From Talpa occidentalis (Eukaryota > Chordata > Mammalia > Eulipotyphla > Talpidae), in assembly GCF_014898055.3 (NCBI RefSeq), contig NW_023601104.1:43278210-43342209 (forward strand): a DNA stretch of 64,000 bases, in the 5' to 3' direction. Shown one piece after another: positions 1-12,427 of this stretch. The translations under genes and the position numbers were made by a program. The notes under the pieces are model-generated. The model had not been told where the DNA came from, ran no database searches, and saw nothing but the letters and a program-made list of their open reading frames with translations. Numbering within the stretch: the first letter of the stretch is position 1; each line of letters opens with the position of its first letter.

Positions 1-1543
1 TTTGGGAAAGTAACTTTTAAGATTCTTGCAAATAGTTTTTTCTAGGAATCATTGTTGCTTCAAATTCTGTTCTGTAAATGTTTGTGTAGATCTTCAAGAT
101 TAATCCCTTGAGAAATAAGACAACTTTAGAGTTAAGATGTTTCATTGGGGTAGGGGGGTGACGGTGGGGAGGGTGGGGTTGTTTTATGAAACATAACCCT
201 GAAGGCCAAAGAACATGCTGCCTTCTAGAAATCCTGGAACTAAGGTTCATGATGATATTTTGGGTTTGAAAGCTTAAAAAGAATCATAGGACTTGATGTT
301 TCACATTAATCCAGGGAAATCTCCTGCTGTGAAAGTAAAACATAAAAATTCTCCAAGGTTTCTCAGTTTAAAGAATATTCACAGACCCTCTAAACAATGA
401 ATATTACTGAAATGGCCCTTTTGACTAATAGAGAGCTATTTTTGGAAGTTGGAGCTGGAAGAGAAATTTGGATCAGGGATCTGAGTCATTCCCTGTTATT
501 CTGTTTAATTACCACAACCCTGCTTGAGGGAAACTATTGCTAAGTAATAAAAATAGATAGGGCCTACAAAGGAAAGTGGGTAATAGTTATGGACCTGAAG
601 TCATTTTAGGAAGTCATTTTAGCAAGGTAAGTCTGAGATGGAAAGGTCAATCTCACAGAAAAGAAAATAGAACAAAATATGAAAATACTCATATTCTTAA
701 AAGTCTATACTTAGAAAGGAAAGCAGTTAAAGCAAATATCTTAATTTGTTTGCAATTCCATTTATGTCAATTCACATAAGTAAATTTGTTTGAAACTTTT
801 AAAAATTGCTATTTTGATGGTGTTGGGCACAAAGGAAATCATCCCATACTCCTCTGGGTTCTTCTAGGCTGGCCAGTAAACAAACATCAGACAGACTGAT
901 AAGAGGAAAAAAACCAGAAGTTTAATAATGACATCTATACCTCCTGTATGCATGGAAAAAGCAAGCCTGAGTTATTGGCCCAAAGGGCTTTAGAGGCCAT
1001 TTCAGTAGCTTAGCTGCCCGGGGAGAGGTAGAGGGAAGGAAGAGGAGGTTTAGTTAGGGTGTTTACTGGGTAAGATCACAAAAGGTATGCAGATTTAATT
1101 TTATCTGCTCCTTTGGAAAGAGATAAAGGAGAGTAGATATTCCTGAATAGACCCTTACAGAGATAAATTTACATATAAATATCAAAAGCAACTTCCACCC
1201 AACCTTCAGTCTCTCTCAAGAAATAAACCTCTTGCTGAAAAGGCCTATTTGGGTGTGGCAGATCTTTGCCTATAACATTTTAAGGTGGAACAAGCCAACC
1301 TTACTCAGTGGAGTGAAAAGAACAAAAACTCAGACCTGGGAATTGTCTTCCACACAGTAGTGGTTATAATGGCAACAGTTACAGACCAACCAATTGGACC
1401 TTCAAAATGAAAACTCAGGCGGTCTAAGGATAAAAAGTAGTTGTAGAGCTGTGAGTTACAGAAGTTCTTTGACACTTCAGTTGGGTAGTTATGATTAGTC
1501 TATGTTAAGAGATGACAGTAAATTTAACTATAGACTCTTGTAC
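1..1543. other. Non-genic sequence, mostly unassigned
   Basis: I see no coding exon here. Open frames are short and start and stop without splice or codon support. The stretch at about 850-1330 has the texture of a decayed antisense LTR or other old repeat, but I could not place it in a family. Nothing else stands out. Confidence 0.5.
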
Positions 1544-2011
1544 TGTTAGGAGGAAAGGATGTCCTGAGCTAATTCCATGCAGGCTTTGTGGACCCACCCC
1601 CACTCCAGACCAAAGCCATCAAGATATTGGGAAAGACAAATCCCTTCATCACCAAAAGGAAGGTTGCTGGGATCTGAGGGTGGAGTTAAGCAGCCAGGTT
1701 TGGAATAAAACCAGACATGTGGGTCTTGGGGGGCTCTCCCATCTTGGCTTCATGACTCATGGCTCTCGGCCAGCTCTCAGCGTGCCATTTGGAATCCAGG
1801 GCAGCGGAAAGGGTAGGACGCATTTAAGACTTTATTTCCCTCTTTTCTCCCTGAGTTGTACCTTTCCTCACATTTCCCCTTCCCTTGTAAATAAACCTTT
1901 TATTAACCTTTCGTGTGTGCCTGCATTAGAGTATTGTTAAGTTCTTTTTAAGCACACGGGTGAGGACCCACAGTCAGGCACCTCGTTTTATATTGGGGCT
2001 GCCCTGTAACA
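1544..2011 (+). mobile_element. Solo LTR of an endogenous retrovirus
   Basis: The 468-bp element begins TGTTAGGAG and ends CCCTGTAACA, so it has the TG...CA ends of an LTR. It is flanked on both sides by the 4-bp duplication GTAC (1540-1543 and 2012-2015), which fits a class I (gamma-like) ERV integration. A polyadenylation signal AATAAA lies near 1891 within CTTGTAAATAAACC. A pyrimidine-rich stretch precedes that signal and a short U5-like tail follows it. No internal retroviral sequence follows, so it is a solo LTR made by recombination. A relative in the opposite orientation lies at 58803-59318. I do not name the family. Confidence 0.72.
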
Positions 2012-2015
2012 GTAC

Positions 2016-5000
2016 TAATGCTTCAAAACTGTTGAATTTTCTTTCTCACCTCTCTAGCTATTGCTTTACTTTGATCTTTCTTCTTACTCTCTTGTATGAA
2101 CTTTTAAAAGATCTTCTTTCTGGTTTTCTCCATGATTCTGTCTTTCTTCCTCTTCCTCTACTTGAAAATTAAATGACCACAATAAAATATATTTAGGTTT
2201 CAATATCTTTAATGGAATATGGTTTATCCCTTAAATCTTAAAATTATTTACAGATACTTATTTGGGCCCCTTGAACTTTTTATCTCATTACTTTATACCT
2301 ATTCCAGAAATTTATGAGCAATTATCACATCCTAGGGACAGTAAGACATGGGAAACTAAGAAGAAACCGACTTTTTTCTTCTGACCTGGAGCTGCCCATA
2401 GGGTATTGAGAAAAACTGATTCATGAGCAGATAATACAATGCAAGAATAGGAGCTTTAGTGGTGAAAAGAGAATGCAATTAACCCTGTCTGGGGTGTTGA
2501 GAAATGTTCCCCACAAAAGAGGGTATTAAAGGGGAAACCTACAACAAGTACAGGTGGAAAAGAGAGAAAAAGGTATTGGGTTTTACTTCCATTTGACTTC
2601 AATTAGATTTTTCTCTAGAATTGCTAGTGACCTTAATGAAAAAAGTATTAGAAGTGATAGGCAGCTGAGACCCTTCAAGGCTCTTATACCTCTTATGCCT
2701 TGTGGGAGAAAAGACATGCAGACCCCTTCTGTCAAGAATTGGGTCTCAAGAGTTCTGTTCTTCCTCACATGGCAGCTGCAGGGTGTCATGAGGAGCCAGA
2801 AATCCTCAGAAATTCATGAAAGCAGAATTTCGCAAAGTGTTTTAGAGCTATGTTAATAGAAATGAAGAAAAATAGCATCCTGTTAAGTAGTCTGGGAGAA
2901 AAGTGCTAATATTTACCAAAAATTTTCCAGAAGGGCGATATTAAGAAGGATTTTCCTAATTGATTTTGATCTTGGACTTTACCACCTACCCTCCATGGAT
3001 TAGAACTGGGAGTTTCTAACACAAGTCTATAGTTTTTCCTTTAAACAAGTCTGTGGCACTTTCTTACCTAGAAAAAAGAAATGGCTTTTCTCTCTGCCTC
3101 CTACCTGGCATCTCTAATCTAAGAAAATGATAGTAGTTCTGTGAGTGGTATGTCTATCTGCCTGCCCCCAGCCCAAGAAGAGAGAAGAAGGAGGCAGAAT
3201 TGTTTTCCTAGTTCCTTCCAACAGCTTGCTCCTAAGCACTGTATGGGTCTAGTCCCTTATGGTCTGTGTCCCTCAACACAGGCCTCATGGTTTCTCTGCT
3301 GTTGCCTGCCTTGACATTTCATCTGAGGCAGTTTAGGGAGTGCAGTTGTTGCTAATAACCTGGAGGTCGTACTTTTACCAAGGACATTTTGGTTTCCTCT
3401 GGGAATAAGATAAATAGGTCTTTCAGAGCCAAAGGTCTTTTAACAATCTAGAGGAAGATTGTTAGGTATTTTGTCTGACAGGAAGCAGCTTATTTGGAAA
3501 TAAATGGGTTAACTGTCAGGGACTCCAAGCACCCATAAATCAATGCCATATGGTCTAAGTATCTGGTAACTTATCGGTCTACCCCTCAACAGGGCTGTTG
3601 TGTGAACATGATGTCCCAGACTCTCCTCTAGAAAGAGAAGCTCAGGGTGGGCTGGAGAGTCAAACAAGAACACGGAAACCCACCCTTCAGAAGAAGCCCA
3701 TCTGGAGGCTTAATCTTGTGCCTTAAAAAGTTGATAGCTTTTGTTCCTAGAAAACTGCATTGGTTGGTGTGTGTGGAATTCATCCAGTGCAACTTGAATT
3801 TTATGATGCTCTTAACATTTAATATTCAGGGACATGACAGGCTTAAAATGGCTCTGAGTAAATCTACAGTTGTCTCTGACTTACTTGTTTTCTTTCCACT
3901 CCTGATTCTCAAGGAAGAATATTCTGAGTAAAAATGGGAGTTAAAGACCTTTGACTCTGTGGAAAAACTCAGAATTAGTTAAATGGTCCATTTAAATTAT
4001 TTAATACAACTTATATAACTAAATTTTTATGTTTGGCAACTATGACCTCCATTGTTTTCTGTCTCAGCCAGATAAGCTATTAGAAAAATAACCTAGTGAG
4101 AAGTGAATGTTTCTCAGAATTCTTACTTGCAAAGAAGCACAAGGGCCCTTCTTTTGAGGACTAATGGTTAAGGAGAGATGTTCTATATTTTCTTAAGTCT
4201 TGCATGTCAACCCATGTTGTATTTGTCAGTTTCCTAGTTGAGAAAGGGTCAAGCTGCAGAAACCCATGTTTAGTTCCAGTTTTGGGAAATTAGGAAATCA
4301 TAATTAGGAACAGGGAATTGGAAAGAAATAATATAAAAACAAAGAAATTTGACCAGAATATTTGTTTTAACTTTATTATGTTACTTTCTGAAATATCTAT
4401 ATTGACATAGAACTATGAATTCTTAAGGATCCCCAGATATTAAAAAGCATGTGTACTAGATAGCTTTCAAAGCATAAAAGTAGGAATCCTACTAGTTCTT
4501 CTCAGTTTTCAACTCTACACCCTACCCTCAAAACCTCTACGTATTTTGGTTACCATAATCGCATCATGATTGTGCCCAGTCCATAGAACTGGCACGTGTC
4601 CCCTTTTAAGTATCAGCCAGGCACTTGGTTCCCAGAGAATTCTCTGCATACAATGTATATATTGGGTTTGAGGGAGGAGAGAGGAGGAACATTTGGGGAC
4701 ATTGCCTATTTAGTCAGGGAAAAAAGGAGAGGGGGAGGTACAAAGTCTGAAAGGCTAATTGTGAGCTTCATAGAAACATCCCTAATGCCATTAGTGACGC
4801 AGAAAGACAAGGGTTATTTCTGAGGCCACCAACTCATTAAAGAGATAGTCCTGGGTTGGTGGGAAACCCAGCTCCCTTTTGCCTGTCTCCAACTGCTTCT
4901 GCTTCTAGGCATGGATGTACAACTCTAGTTGAGTGGTAAGGAATGTAAGGAGATAGTCTTCGTGGGAACTGGAGATGCTAATTTTCCCTTTTCTTTCATA

Positions 5001-5325
5001 GCCTGAGTTATAGGTTGGAAATAGGACACATAGAGGGATGTAGGAACTGTATAAATCTGAAATGAACACTCCACATGGTAGAATGTTGGCTATGCAGTGT
5101 CAATTAAGGCAGCAGCAGAAACTGAAACTCTCTGGTGACATGATTTATTTTTTCCTTAACAGTACAATTTACCATTTGCAAACATTGATATGTTCTGTAA
5201 GCGTCCAAATTTCTACTAAGATGGAATAGGGCAATTATATCAAAATATAAGACAAGAGGGTCAATTTTAGTCATTTGATGTGAAGATAGGAAATAAAACA
5301 GTTCATGTTGACTACTGGCAAGAAA
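2016..5325. other. Unique non-genic sequence
   Basis: No exon, RNA gene or young repeat was recognised. The longest open frames (about 60-100 codons) lack recognisable domains and look like chance. Confidence 0.5.
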
Positions 5326-5343
5326 GACTGCCATCTAGAGGCC
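5326..5343 (-). promoter_or_regulatory. CTCF-like motif (one core mismatch)
   Basis: On the minus strand the core reads CCTCTAGATGGCAG. This fits the CTCF core CCASYAGRKGGCRS except for T in place of A at position 3. It is a motif match only, and occupancy cannot be judged from sequence. Confidence 0.3.
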
Positions 5344-6479
5344 CTGCTTAGAATTCCACCTCAGTCTCAAGAATCATCCTTCAGTGCGACCTTGAGCTGT
5401 TTTACTGTGTAGTTGCCATCCTCATGATTGATAACAGGGGAAAGGGAGCAGTAGGTACAGCCATATGGTAATAGAGTCAGGTATTAGGATGACTAAATTG
5501 TGTTGACACAGGGCGAGGGCCCAGACCTTATTAAATAGCATCCTTTATCTGTCTTCCCAGGGATCCTTCTAGTTAGTGGAGTGCTTTCATACTCTTATGA
5601 TTTACATCTAAGCTTTACCCTTTGATCATTTGAAACAGAATTAAATGCTTAAAAATCATGTCTTTTATGGTAGGAAAAGTAAATTGTTGATGTCACTTGG
5701 AAAACACCCTAAGTGATAAATTATGGAAAATAAAGAGCACCATGGAGGTCCAAAACCTCTCTAATTCCCTGTGACACACCTAAATGAATTAACCTATATG
5801 CATTGTCTCTGAGGATTGATTTCTTTCCCCCATCTTGATTCATACTATTCAACAGTATCATACACAGTATTTAGCAACTTAGTGCTAATGTTCACTTTCC
5901 AATCATCAGGCCCACAGTGAACCATGGATTTTGATAAGAGATCAAAGAGATTTGAAATCTACACAATGTATCACCATTATACTATAGATGGGTGATAGAA
6001 TTTTCTTAGAAAATCAAATAACATATTGACATCTATTGGCAACTATCATCATCATCACTTTATCACCATCATGTGGTAATGTGACAACTGGTGAGAGCAT
6101 CTACAGTGGAGACCAAGGTAGAATCACCCCAAAGAAACACAAATGATGTCAACAACATGCCTTGGAATCTAGAGTTCCTGACTAGGAAACTACTTCTGAG
6201 ATCAATTGCTGCTTCTACAGCAGAGGAAATAGCCACACACGTTTGAGTTCAGTGTCTATAGTGTTGGCTTTTTCTGTTGTGGCTTTCCTATAGAAAGCTT
6301 AGACAAACTCCTTTGTTCCTTGGAAATGATCTATCTCTTGATAGTAAATGTCTCTGGATTCTGCTACAAGGGCCGGGAGTGGGGAGAAGCAGTGGACACC
6401 AAAATCCTCAATTATATTTTTAGGATCTGTTGAGGATGACGACACCCCTTGGCATGGTGATTAGTGGTATCAGCTCAGC
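5344..6479. other. Unique non-genic sequence
   Basis: AT-rich unassigned DNA. A short run of ATC repeats lies near 6048-6066. No gene was seen. Confidence 0.5.
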
Positions 6480-6850
6480 AAGGACACAATAAAAATATAT
6501 TTTCATTTGTCTCCAAACTTCAGCCAATTGTAAAAGTTCAATTTGTTTGCCTCCTTCTTTCAGTTAATTAAAAGGAAGATTTTTTATAGCCTCAAGTGTG
6601 GTATAATTTATAATAGGCCTTCCTCCCTCCTGTTTTTAATTGCCATCTTTGCATGGGGATGTTGGACCTTTTCCCTTTTATGGACAATGTATACATAGTT
6701 TCCTGAGACCAGCTCTATGGCTGTTAATTAGAAAATAAAGAAGTTTTATGAAGTCTAGTCATCTTCAGCTAGGCAAATGAGTGGGATTGCTTGATTGGGA
6801 TTTATTTCCCCCTATTTTTCCCTCTGAAAAATCTCTCCTCCTAATAATTC
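6480..6850. other. Candidate conserved non-coding element
   Basis: This repeat-free, AT-rich stretch has several homeodomain-type TTAATTA/TTAATTAG cores (near 6563 and 6722) and an octamer-like TTTGCAT near 6649. It is the kind of composition seen in developmental enhancers. That is inference from motif density only, because no alignment was possible. Confidence 0.2.
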
Positions 6851-8177
6851 TTTCCTTTTTGAAGCATGCTATGTATGAAAGGTTAGGAAGATTAAAACAA
6901 GTACCCAAAGATGAGGTATAATTCTCCTATTACTCTTGACATTTCCAAATCATTGGATGAATAAATGAGTTAATATCTTGACTGACCAATTGATATAATG
7001 AGAACTGACAACAACGTAACTCATAGGAGGATGAAGAAAGGAAAAGAAGCAAAACAGCAGTTCCTTAAACATTTTGGAAACCCAGAGTTTGAAATAATCA
7101 AAACACTAAGGTAAATTCCCAGTGTCAGTTTTGCTCAGAGTGTTGAGCTGGTTTTTCTTCCTGAGTAGGTATAGCTTGTGCCATTGGCTTTCCTGTAAAT
7201 TTCAAGTTTAGAAGTGGAGGCTAGCAAAAGTCTTCAGAGAAGGTTACAGCATAGCTATCCCAGGATATAGGGATGCAATTTTCTAATAGTTATTATTATT
7301 TCCTCTTTGTTTCTTGCTTCCTTTAAATTGAAGAAACCCAAAATGGCAGAGGAACTTGTTCCTCATCCTCTCAGCAGTCCCCCTCAAACACTCATGCATA
7401 TGGCATAAACATCTTCAAGTAATAAATGCATCTGGTAAGCGTTTCACTTAAAAAGTTTTGGCCACGTTGCCCACATTGTAAGTTAGTTGAAGGAGCAAGT
7501 GGAAAGATCACATTTTAAGTCAATGACCAACATCTATATTTACTGAGTCATTTTTTTAAGCTCTAAAATGGAAATAATAGTGAGAGAGTTTAAAAGTCAA
7601 TCAACTTTGCCTGCTTGCCAGGATTTTCTCCTTCTTGCTGCTCCACAACTGAGCTAACAGGTGTGAGCCCTGTGGAATAGTTTCATTTCTTTCTTCTGAG
7701 GAAAGGAAAATCCTCAAAGGGCAAGTCTAACCCTTGCCAATAGACTCACAACTGTGAATCCTGCTGGTGGGAGTAGAGCTGTTTGGAACCCTTGAAGTGC
7801 ATCTGGGTGGTGCAGTCTCTCCACCATACAGACTGGCTTCAGTCACAGCCACTCGGGGATAGGAAGGCTAGTCTTTTCTTCTTTCCAGCTAATTCTCAGG
7901 CCACACATGCATTGCCTTTGAAGGGGAAGAGAGTGAGTTTTGTTGCTGCAGTTTTATGAATAGTGCTCATCTTCATTTTTCTATTAGGCTATATTCTGTC
8001 ATCATGGCAGGCACCAACATTCCATTGTTGTCCTAACTCTGGCGTTCTGATATTAAAGAGAATACATCTGAAATCTGTCCCGTGTCTAGACTTTAAGAAG
8101 ATATACTAAAAATCTGAGTTTGTAGACCACCTTAAAGAATTTGTAGTAATAGAGTGTCCTACTTTTGTCCTAGATTC
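6851..8177. other. Unique non-genic sequence
   Basis: No coding or RNA gene was recognised. Single-copy sequence of ordinary composition. Confidence 0.45.
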
Positions 8178-8187
8178 CAGCAATTTT

Positions 8188-8444
8188 TTAAAAAAAGATT
8201 TATGTATACAAGAACTGGGGTATAAGCCAGAGGCCTGGGGGGTAAGAGGATTCATCAGAGAGAGTGGGGAGCAGAACAGGCAGATCCACTGAAACACACT
8301 GCTGAGAGGAGTAGCAGGTGAGGAAGGAGAGGTCTGCTGCGCCATGTGGGTCAACTCTGGCAGGCCAGGATCGAACTGGTGCTGTAGTAGCTGGCTATAG
8401 CTTGACGGTGCTGTCTTTAATCCCTGCGCCACCAGGAAGGCTCC
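8188..8444 (-). mobile_element. tRNA-derived SINE, type A, antisense
   Basis: This is a near full-length copy of the window's SINE family, read on the minus strand. The tRNA-like head lies at the right end (about 8400-8444) and the A-rich tail at the left. It is flanked by the target-site duplication CAGCAATTTT (8178-8187, repeated at about 8450-8459). It sits just upstream of an old antisense L1 segment. The open frame across it is SINE sequence and not a gene. Confidence 0.85.
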
Positions 8445-8489
8445 GATTACAGCAATTTTGACCATGAATTTTAGGATGTTTCTCAATTA

Positions 8490-9645
8490 CTGAGGAAAAA
8501 AGAGCCAGCTGGGATTTTGACAGGAATTGCATTGAATTTGTTTCTCAATTTGGGGAATGTTGTCATCTTAACATTTTCTTGAACCCTAGAACATTGAATG
8601 TATTTCCATTTATTTAGATTTCTTTAGTTTATTTCAGCAATGCTTTGCTATTATCAGGGCAAGGCTTTCATTGCTTTTGTTAATTTTATATCCAAGTATT
8701 CTTGTAGATGCTATTATAATAGTTACTTTCTTAATTTCATTTTGAATTGCTTATTGTTACTCTGTAAAGAATTGAGTTTTGTGCATTGATCTTGTATCCT
8801 CAGCCTGGTTGAACTAGTATATTAGGCCTAATCATTTCTGCAGATTTTTTAGGATTCTATACAAAAACATTATCTGTTAGTAGTGATAGTTTTACCCTGT
8901 TTTTTGTCCATGTGACTGTATTTTATTTATTTTTCTTGCTGAATTTCCCTGGCCAAAAGCCTCTGTTGTAATGTTGAATGTAAGCGTCAGGATGAAACAT
9001 CCTATGTTCTTCCTAATCTTAGGGGAAAGCAGCCAATCTTTCACCATTAAGTGTGATGTTAGATGTGACTTTTTCATAGAGGCCTGTACCAGGTTTGGGA
9101 AGTTTCTATTACTCTTTTGTTGAGTGGTTTTTAATAATGAAATGGTAAAATTAAGAAATACTTAAGTGCTTGTTTATTAAGATGACTGTGCATTCCCCCC
9201 ACCCTGCCCCCATTCTGGTATATTTTCTTTTTCTTTTTTTCTAGTATATTTTCATACATTAAACCAACCATGCATGCTGGAATAAATCCCATCTGATCAT
9301 GGTTCATAATCTGTTTTATATGTTGTTAGGATTTTTTGAGAGTTTTTGTGTCTTTATTCATAAGGAATATTGGTCGGTAGTTCACCTGTGACGCCTGTCT
9401 GGTTTGGATATCTGAGTAATAACCGCAGAGGGTCAATGGAGAGGTATTTCTTCTTTTAATTTCTGAATTTGTGTAGACATGTTATTTTGTCTTTAAACAT
9501 TTGAGCCTGGATTTTCTTTTTTGGAAGGTTTTTGATTTGTCTGTTTCATCTAGATTACCTAATTTGTTGACATGAAATTATTCATAGTAGTCTGGTCCTT
9601 TTTATGTATGAAAGATCAGTAGTGATACTCACTCCTTCCTCCTTT
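8490..9645 (-). mobile_element. Old L1 fragment (ORF2 region), antisense
   Basis: The plus strand is T-rich and, read in reverse, resembles the reverse-transcriptase part of L1 ORF2. Landmarks are the stretch matching 'GGGATTTTGAcAGGaATTGCATTGAAT' type L1 sequence near 8510, and the regions around 8790-9130 and 9260-9600. Reading frames are heavily decayed, so it is an ancient mammalian L1 and not related by recent copying to the full-length L1 at 40.8 kb. The exact subfamily was not determined. Confidence 0.7.
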
Positions 9646-9833
9646 TTATAATTTGAGTTTTCTCTCTACTTCTTCCTCCTCCCTCCCTCCTCCCCCCAAT
9701 AACTTGAGGTCTCCTTTAGGGCATTTCAAGTTCTTACCTTTTAAGATTCTATGTGAATTCATTCCAGAGGACATTAAGCCTGTCAGTCTTTTTTTGAAAA
9801 TGGAGTCTAATTTAGCAATTGGTACATCTAGAA

Positions 9834-10003
9834 CAGTGATCCCCAGAAATCCCCCCCTGCCAGTAGCAGCAGCATCTCTTGGGAACTTGTTAGAACTGCT
9901 CATTGTAAGACCTGCTGAATAAGAAACTGTGGTGTAGAGCCCAACAATTCATGTTTTTACAAGCCCTCCAGGTTCTGATATATGAAAGCCTGAGAACCAT
10001 AAA
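9834..10003 (+). mobile_element. MER5-type hAT (Charlie) fossil
   Basis: The left part carries 'CAGTGATCCCC', 'TTGGGAACTTGTTAGAA' and 'CTGCTGAATAAGAAACT'. The right part carries 'ACAAGCCCTCCAGGTTCTGAT' and ends in TGAGAACCAT. This matches the layout of the non-autonomous MER5A/B elements as I remember them. It has no coding capacity. Confidence 0.65.
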
Positions 10004-11212
10004 TATAGAACAACTACCTTCTATGAAACAGTTTTCCTGTAGTTTCTGATTAGAGAGTGTCTTTTTCCATAACTCTTCCTCTCAGAGCACAATCCCGTGT
10101 TGTGTGTGTGTATAAAATAGGTCCCTGCTATATATCTGGGTCACAGCAGACCCAGTAGCAGGACACTTCAGACAGATAAAAAGTAACTCCATTCTGTCTT
10201 CCATCTGTATGCAGGAGGCTTACATGTATTTCTGTGGTTATAGTCTCAGGTACTGGTAATGCCATGACTAGGGCAGGTTTAGGTGTGAGTGATACTAGGG
10301 CCTCAGCAGTTTCAGGTGGTGGGAAATTTAAAAAAAAGGAATCAGTACAGAACAGATGCTGAAGGAATAAAGCAGTTGTAGGCTTGGTATTTGTGGAACG
10401 GGTGGCCAGTTCCTGTATGTACCATGACTGTGAGGTTTGCAAATGTGGACTTGCTTAGACTAGCTACTGTGCAAATGAAGGAGGTGAATGGCAGGAGAGG
10501 CTGAGCAGGGAATGATTCCTGGGTTCCAGCAAGTTGCCCTGTCACAGCCTGGGACCACAGCCTCAGTGTACATGCACAGAGCAGTTACGTGCCAGGACTA
10601 AGGGATTTAGGAAACGGGAGTCAAGCCCCTTCCTAGGAAGGGCTTGCAGGTGTCAGACAAGGCATCCCAGGCAAGCAGGCTAATGGGCTGCACTGATGGC
10701 CATCTGGACACTGGACTGAACTCTTGGCTGCACAAACCAGGCCATTGCTGCAATCAGTCAGTAGCTGGCTAGGTGTGCCCTGGGCTTGTCACCACAAGCC
10801 ATTCATTTGCTAGTGGCCAGAGTCAACCTAGGAGGGTTTCGTTTCCTTTTCTACAGATTAGGGAACTTCATACCTGCTTGGAGTGTTGTTGGGCCAATTT
10901 AATGAGGTAATGTCCATGATGTGCCTTACTTAGCAGCAGGCCCATAACAGGTCTTCAAACAATGTTTCTATCCTTTCCAGAGAGCTGCCAGCAGGACACT
11001 GAGCTCCTGTTGTGGGCAGTAGCAACTTAGATTCACCTCTAGGCTCATTCTACTCCTTTTCTATCAGGAACAAGCCCTGTACAGGACTGGCGAGGTTTGA
11101 GTAGACAGGTAAGACAGCTGACTAGGTGTCAAATCCTAGGCTTGGTGTGATCATGACATCATTTGGGACAGAACAAATGCAAATAAGATCAAAGAACAGT
11201 CTGACAGGAGTG
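10004..11212. other. Non-genic sequence
   Basis: A short (TG)n run lies near 10099-10111. Segments near 10890-10980 resemble the 3' end of a MIR. Open frames on either strand here are shorter than 105 codons and show no domain. Confidence 0.45.
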
Positions 11213-11400
11213 ATAATGATACAAATAACAAGTATTTTAGTGCCAGTGACTGCTCTAAGCTCTTAACTCTTGCCCAAGAATCTGTGTGCTAAGAAGTACT
11301 GCCATCACCCTATCTATTCACGTGAAACATGTATTTGAAGACTGGGCTATGCTGCCAATGATCAGTAGAGCTTGGATGCAGGCTAGCAAGAAGAATTCCC
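11213..11400 (+). repeat. MIR SINE remnant (weak)
   Basis: The order of phrases (a 'gtgccagtgactgctctaagctctta'-like core, then 'tgcccaagaatctgt') follows the MIR core and 3' half, with strong divergence. Confidence 0.35.
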
Positions 11401-12280
11401 TGATGGCTGGGATTGTGGACACTGAAATGAATGACTAGAATACATCTTTAAAGCTTTTAGAGTCAGAAAGGTCTTGCAGACCTGGGACAGCCAAATCACA
11501 ATCCTGCTTAAAGATAAAGAATGGATGAAATCAGTGGGTTCTCAGAAAGTCAGTTTTTAGACTAGGTGAGATTTTCCACAGAGGAATCAACCAGGAATCT
11601 TTCCAGCAATACCAGTTCTCATGTCTTACCCCTGGATGTTGTAACTCAGAAGGTCTTGGTGGTCCCAGGAATCCATGTTATTAAAAGGTGGTTTGAGAAG
11701 CAGCGGCACTGGAGAGCCCCTCGCCAGGGGACTTTTAAGTGAGCTTTCAGATGCCTGGCTCAGTTACACTACCTTTATTCTCACTTTGCAATTTAGAAAA
11801 GCAAGCTGTGCAGTTGAGATTTGCTCAGATTGGAGTAGTGATTTATGCTGGCCCTGGTTACCTTGCAGATTCAGGGCTTGCAAACTGCATTCTAGCGCTT
11901 TCTATGGAGGCAATGCTGAGGATCACACAGGCAGCAAGGCCACTGGCTGACCACTGGATGGCATCCCTGTCCTTCCTTTGCTTGCTAGATGTCTGCTTAG
12001 CATCCCCAGCTCTTGTTAGAGTGCTCCTGGGGTCTCTCACTAGAATCTGTGCTTATAATGAACTGGAGTCAGGAGCACCCACTAAGCTATTTGACCTGCC
12101 AGGGTGTGATTTCGGAGCCAGGCAAGCGCCAGATGAGTGGACACAATAGATTTTAAGGCAAAGAAAGCCTTTTCATTTGACAAAAGCAGGCTCTCTCTTA
12201 TATAAGTCTGGGATACATTTATAGGACATGCTTTTAGTGACAGAGAAAGACAACATTAAAGAGAAGTCCGGGAGGAGTCA
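11401..12280. other. Unique sequence with overlapping short open frames
   Basis: Several overlapping open frames of 60-136 codons lie on both strands at 11675-12149. They have no recognisable domain, no splice-site logic and no homologue that I know. I treat them as chance frames in a locally GC-richer patch. Confidence 0.4.
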
Positions 12281-12411
12281 TCAAATAAACATTTTCATCG
12301 CTGAAAATCTCTGTGCCTATTATGTAGGTTAATGGGAAAATAAAATTTACTTATTTCCAGTTTTAGGAGCAATTGTGTTCAGTGAGCAGGTTATTTGTTT
12401 ATTTTTTATTT

Positions 12412-12427
12412 ACTGCCCTCTGGTGGA
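12412..12427 (-). promoter_or_regulatory. Strong CTCF-like motif
   Basis: On the minus strand the site reads TCCACCAGAGGGCAGT, a complete match to the CTCF core CCASYAGRKGGCRS. It lies in repeat-free, AT-rich DNA (about 12290-12460), so it is not simply carried by one of the SINEs. Binding and orientation effects are inference. Confidence 0.5.

Noticed and set aside
850..1330. Possible antisense ERVL-type LTR
   Set aside because: Only vague resemblance in wording, no TG/CA ends and no duplication found. Left as unassigned sequence.
1512..1940. 142-codon plus-strand open frame
   Set aside because: It covers the solo LTR and has no retroviral or host domain.
8106..8486. 126-codon minus-strand open frame
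   Set aside because: It lies over an antisense SINE. Similar peptides appear at the other SINE copies (for example 20823, 35605, 59631).
11739..12149. 136-codon plus-strand open frame
   Set aside because: It overlaps other frames on both strands and lacks any domain, so it is probably chance.
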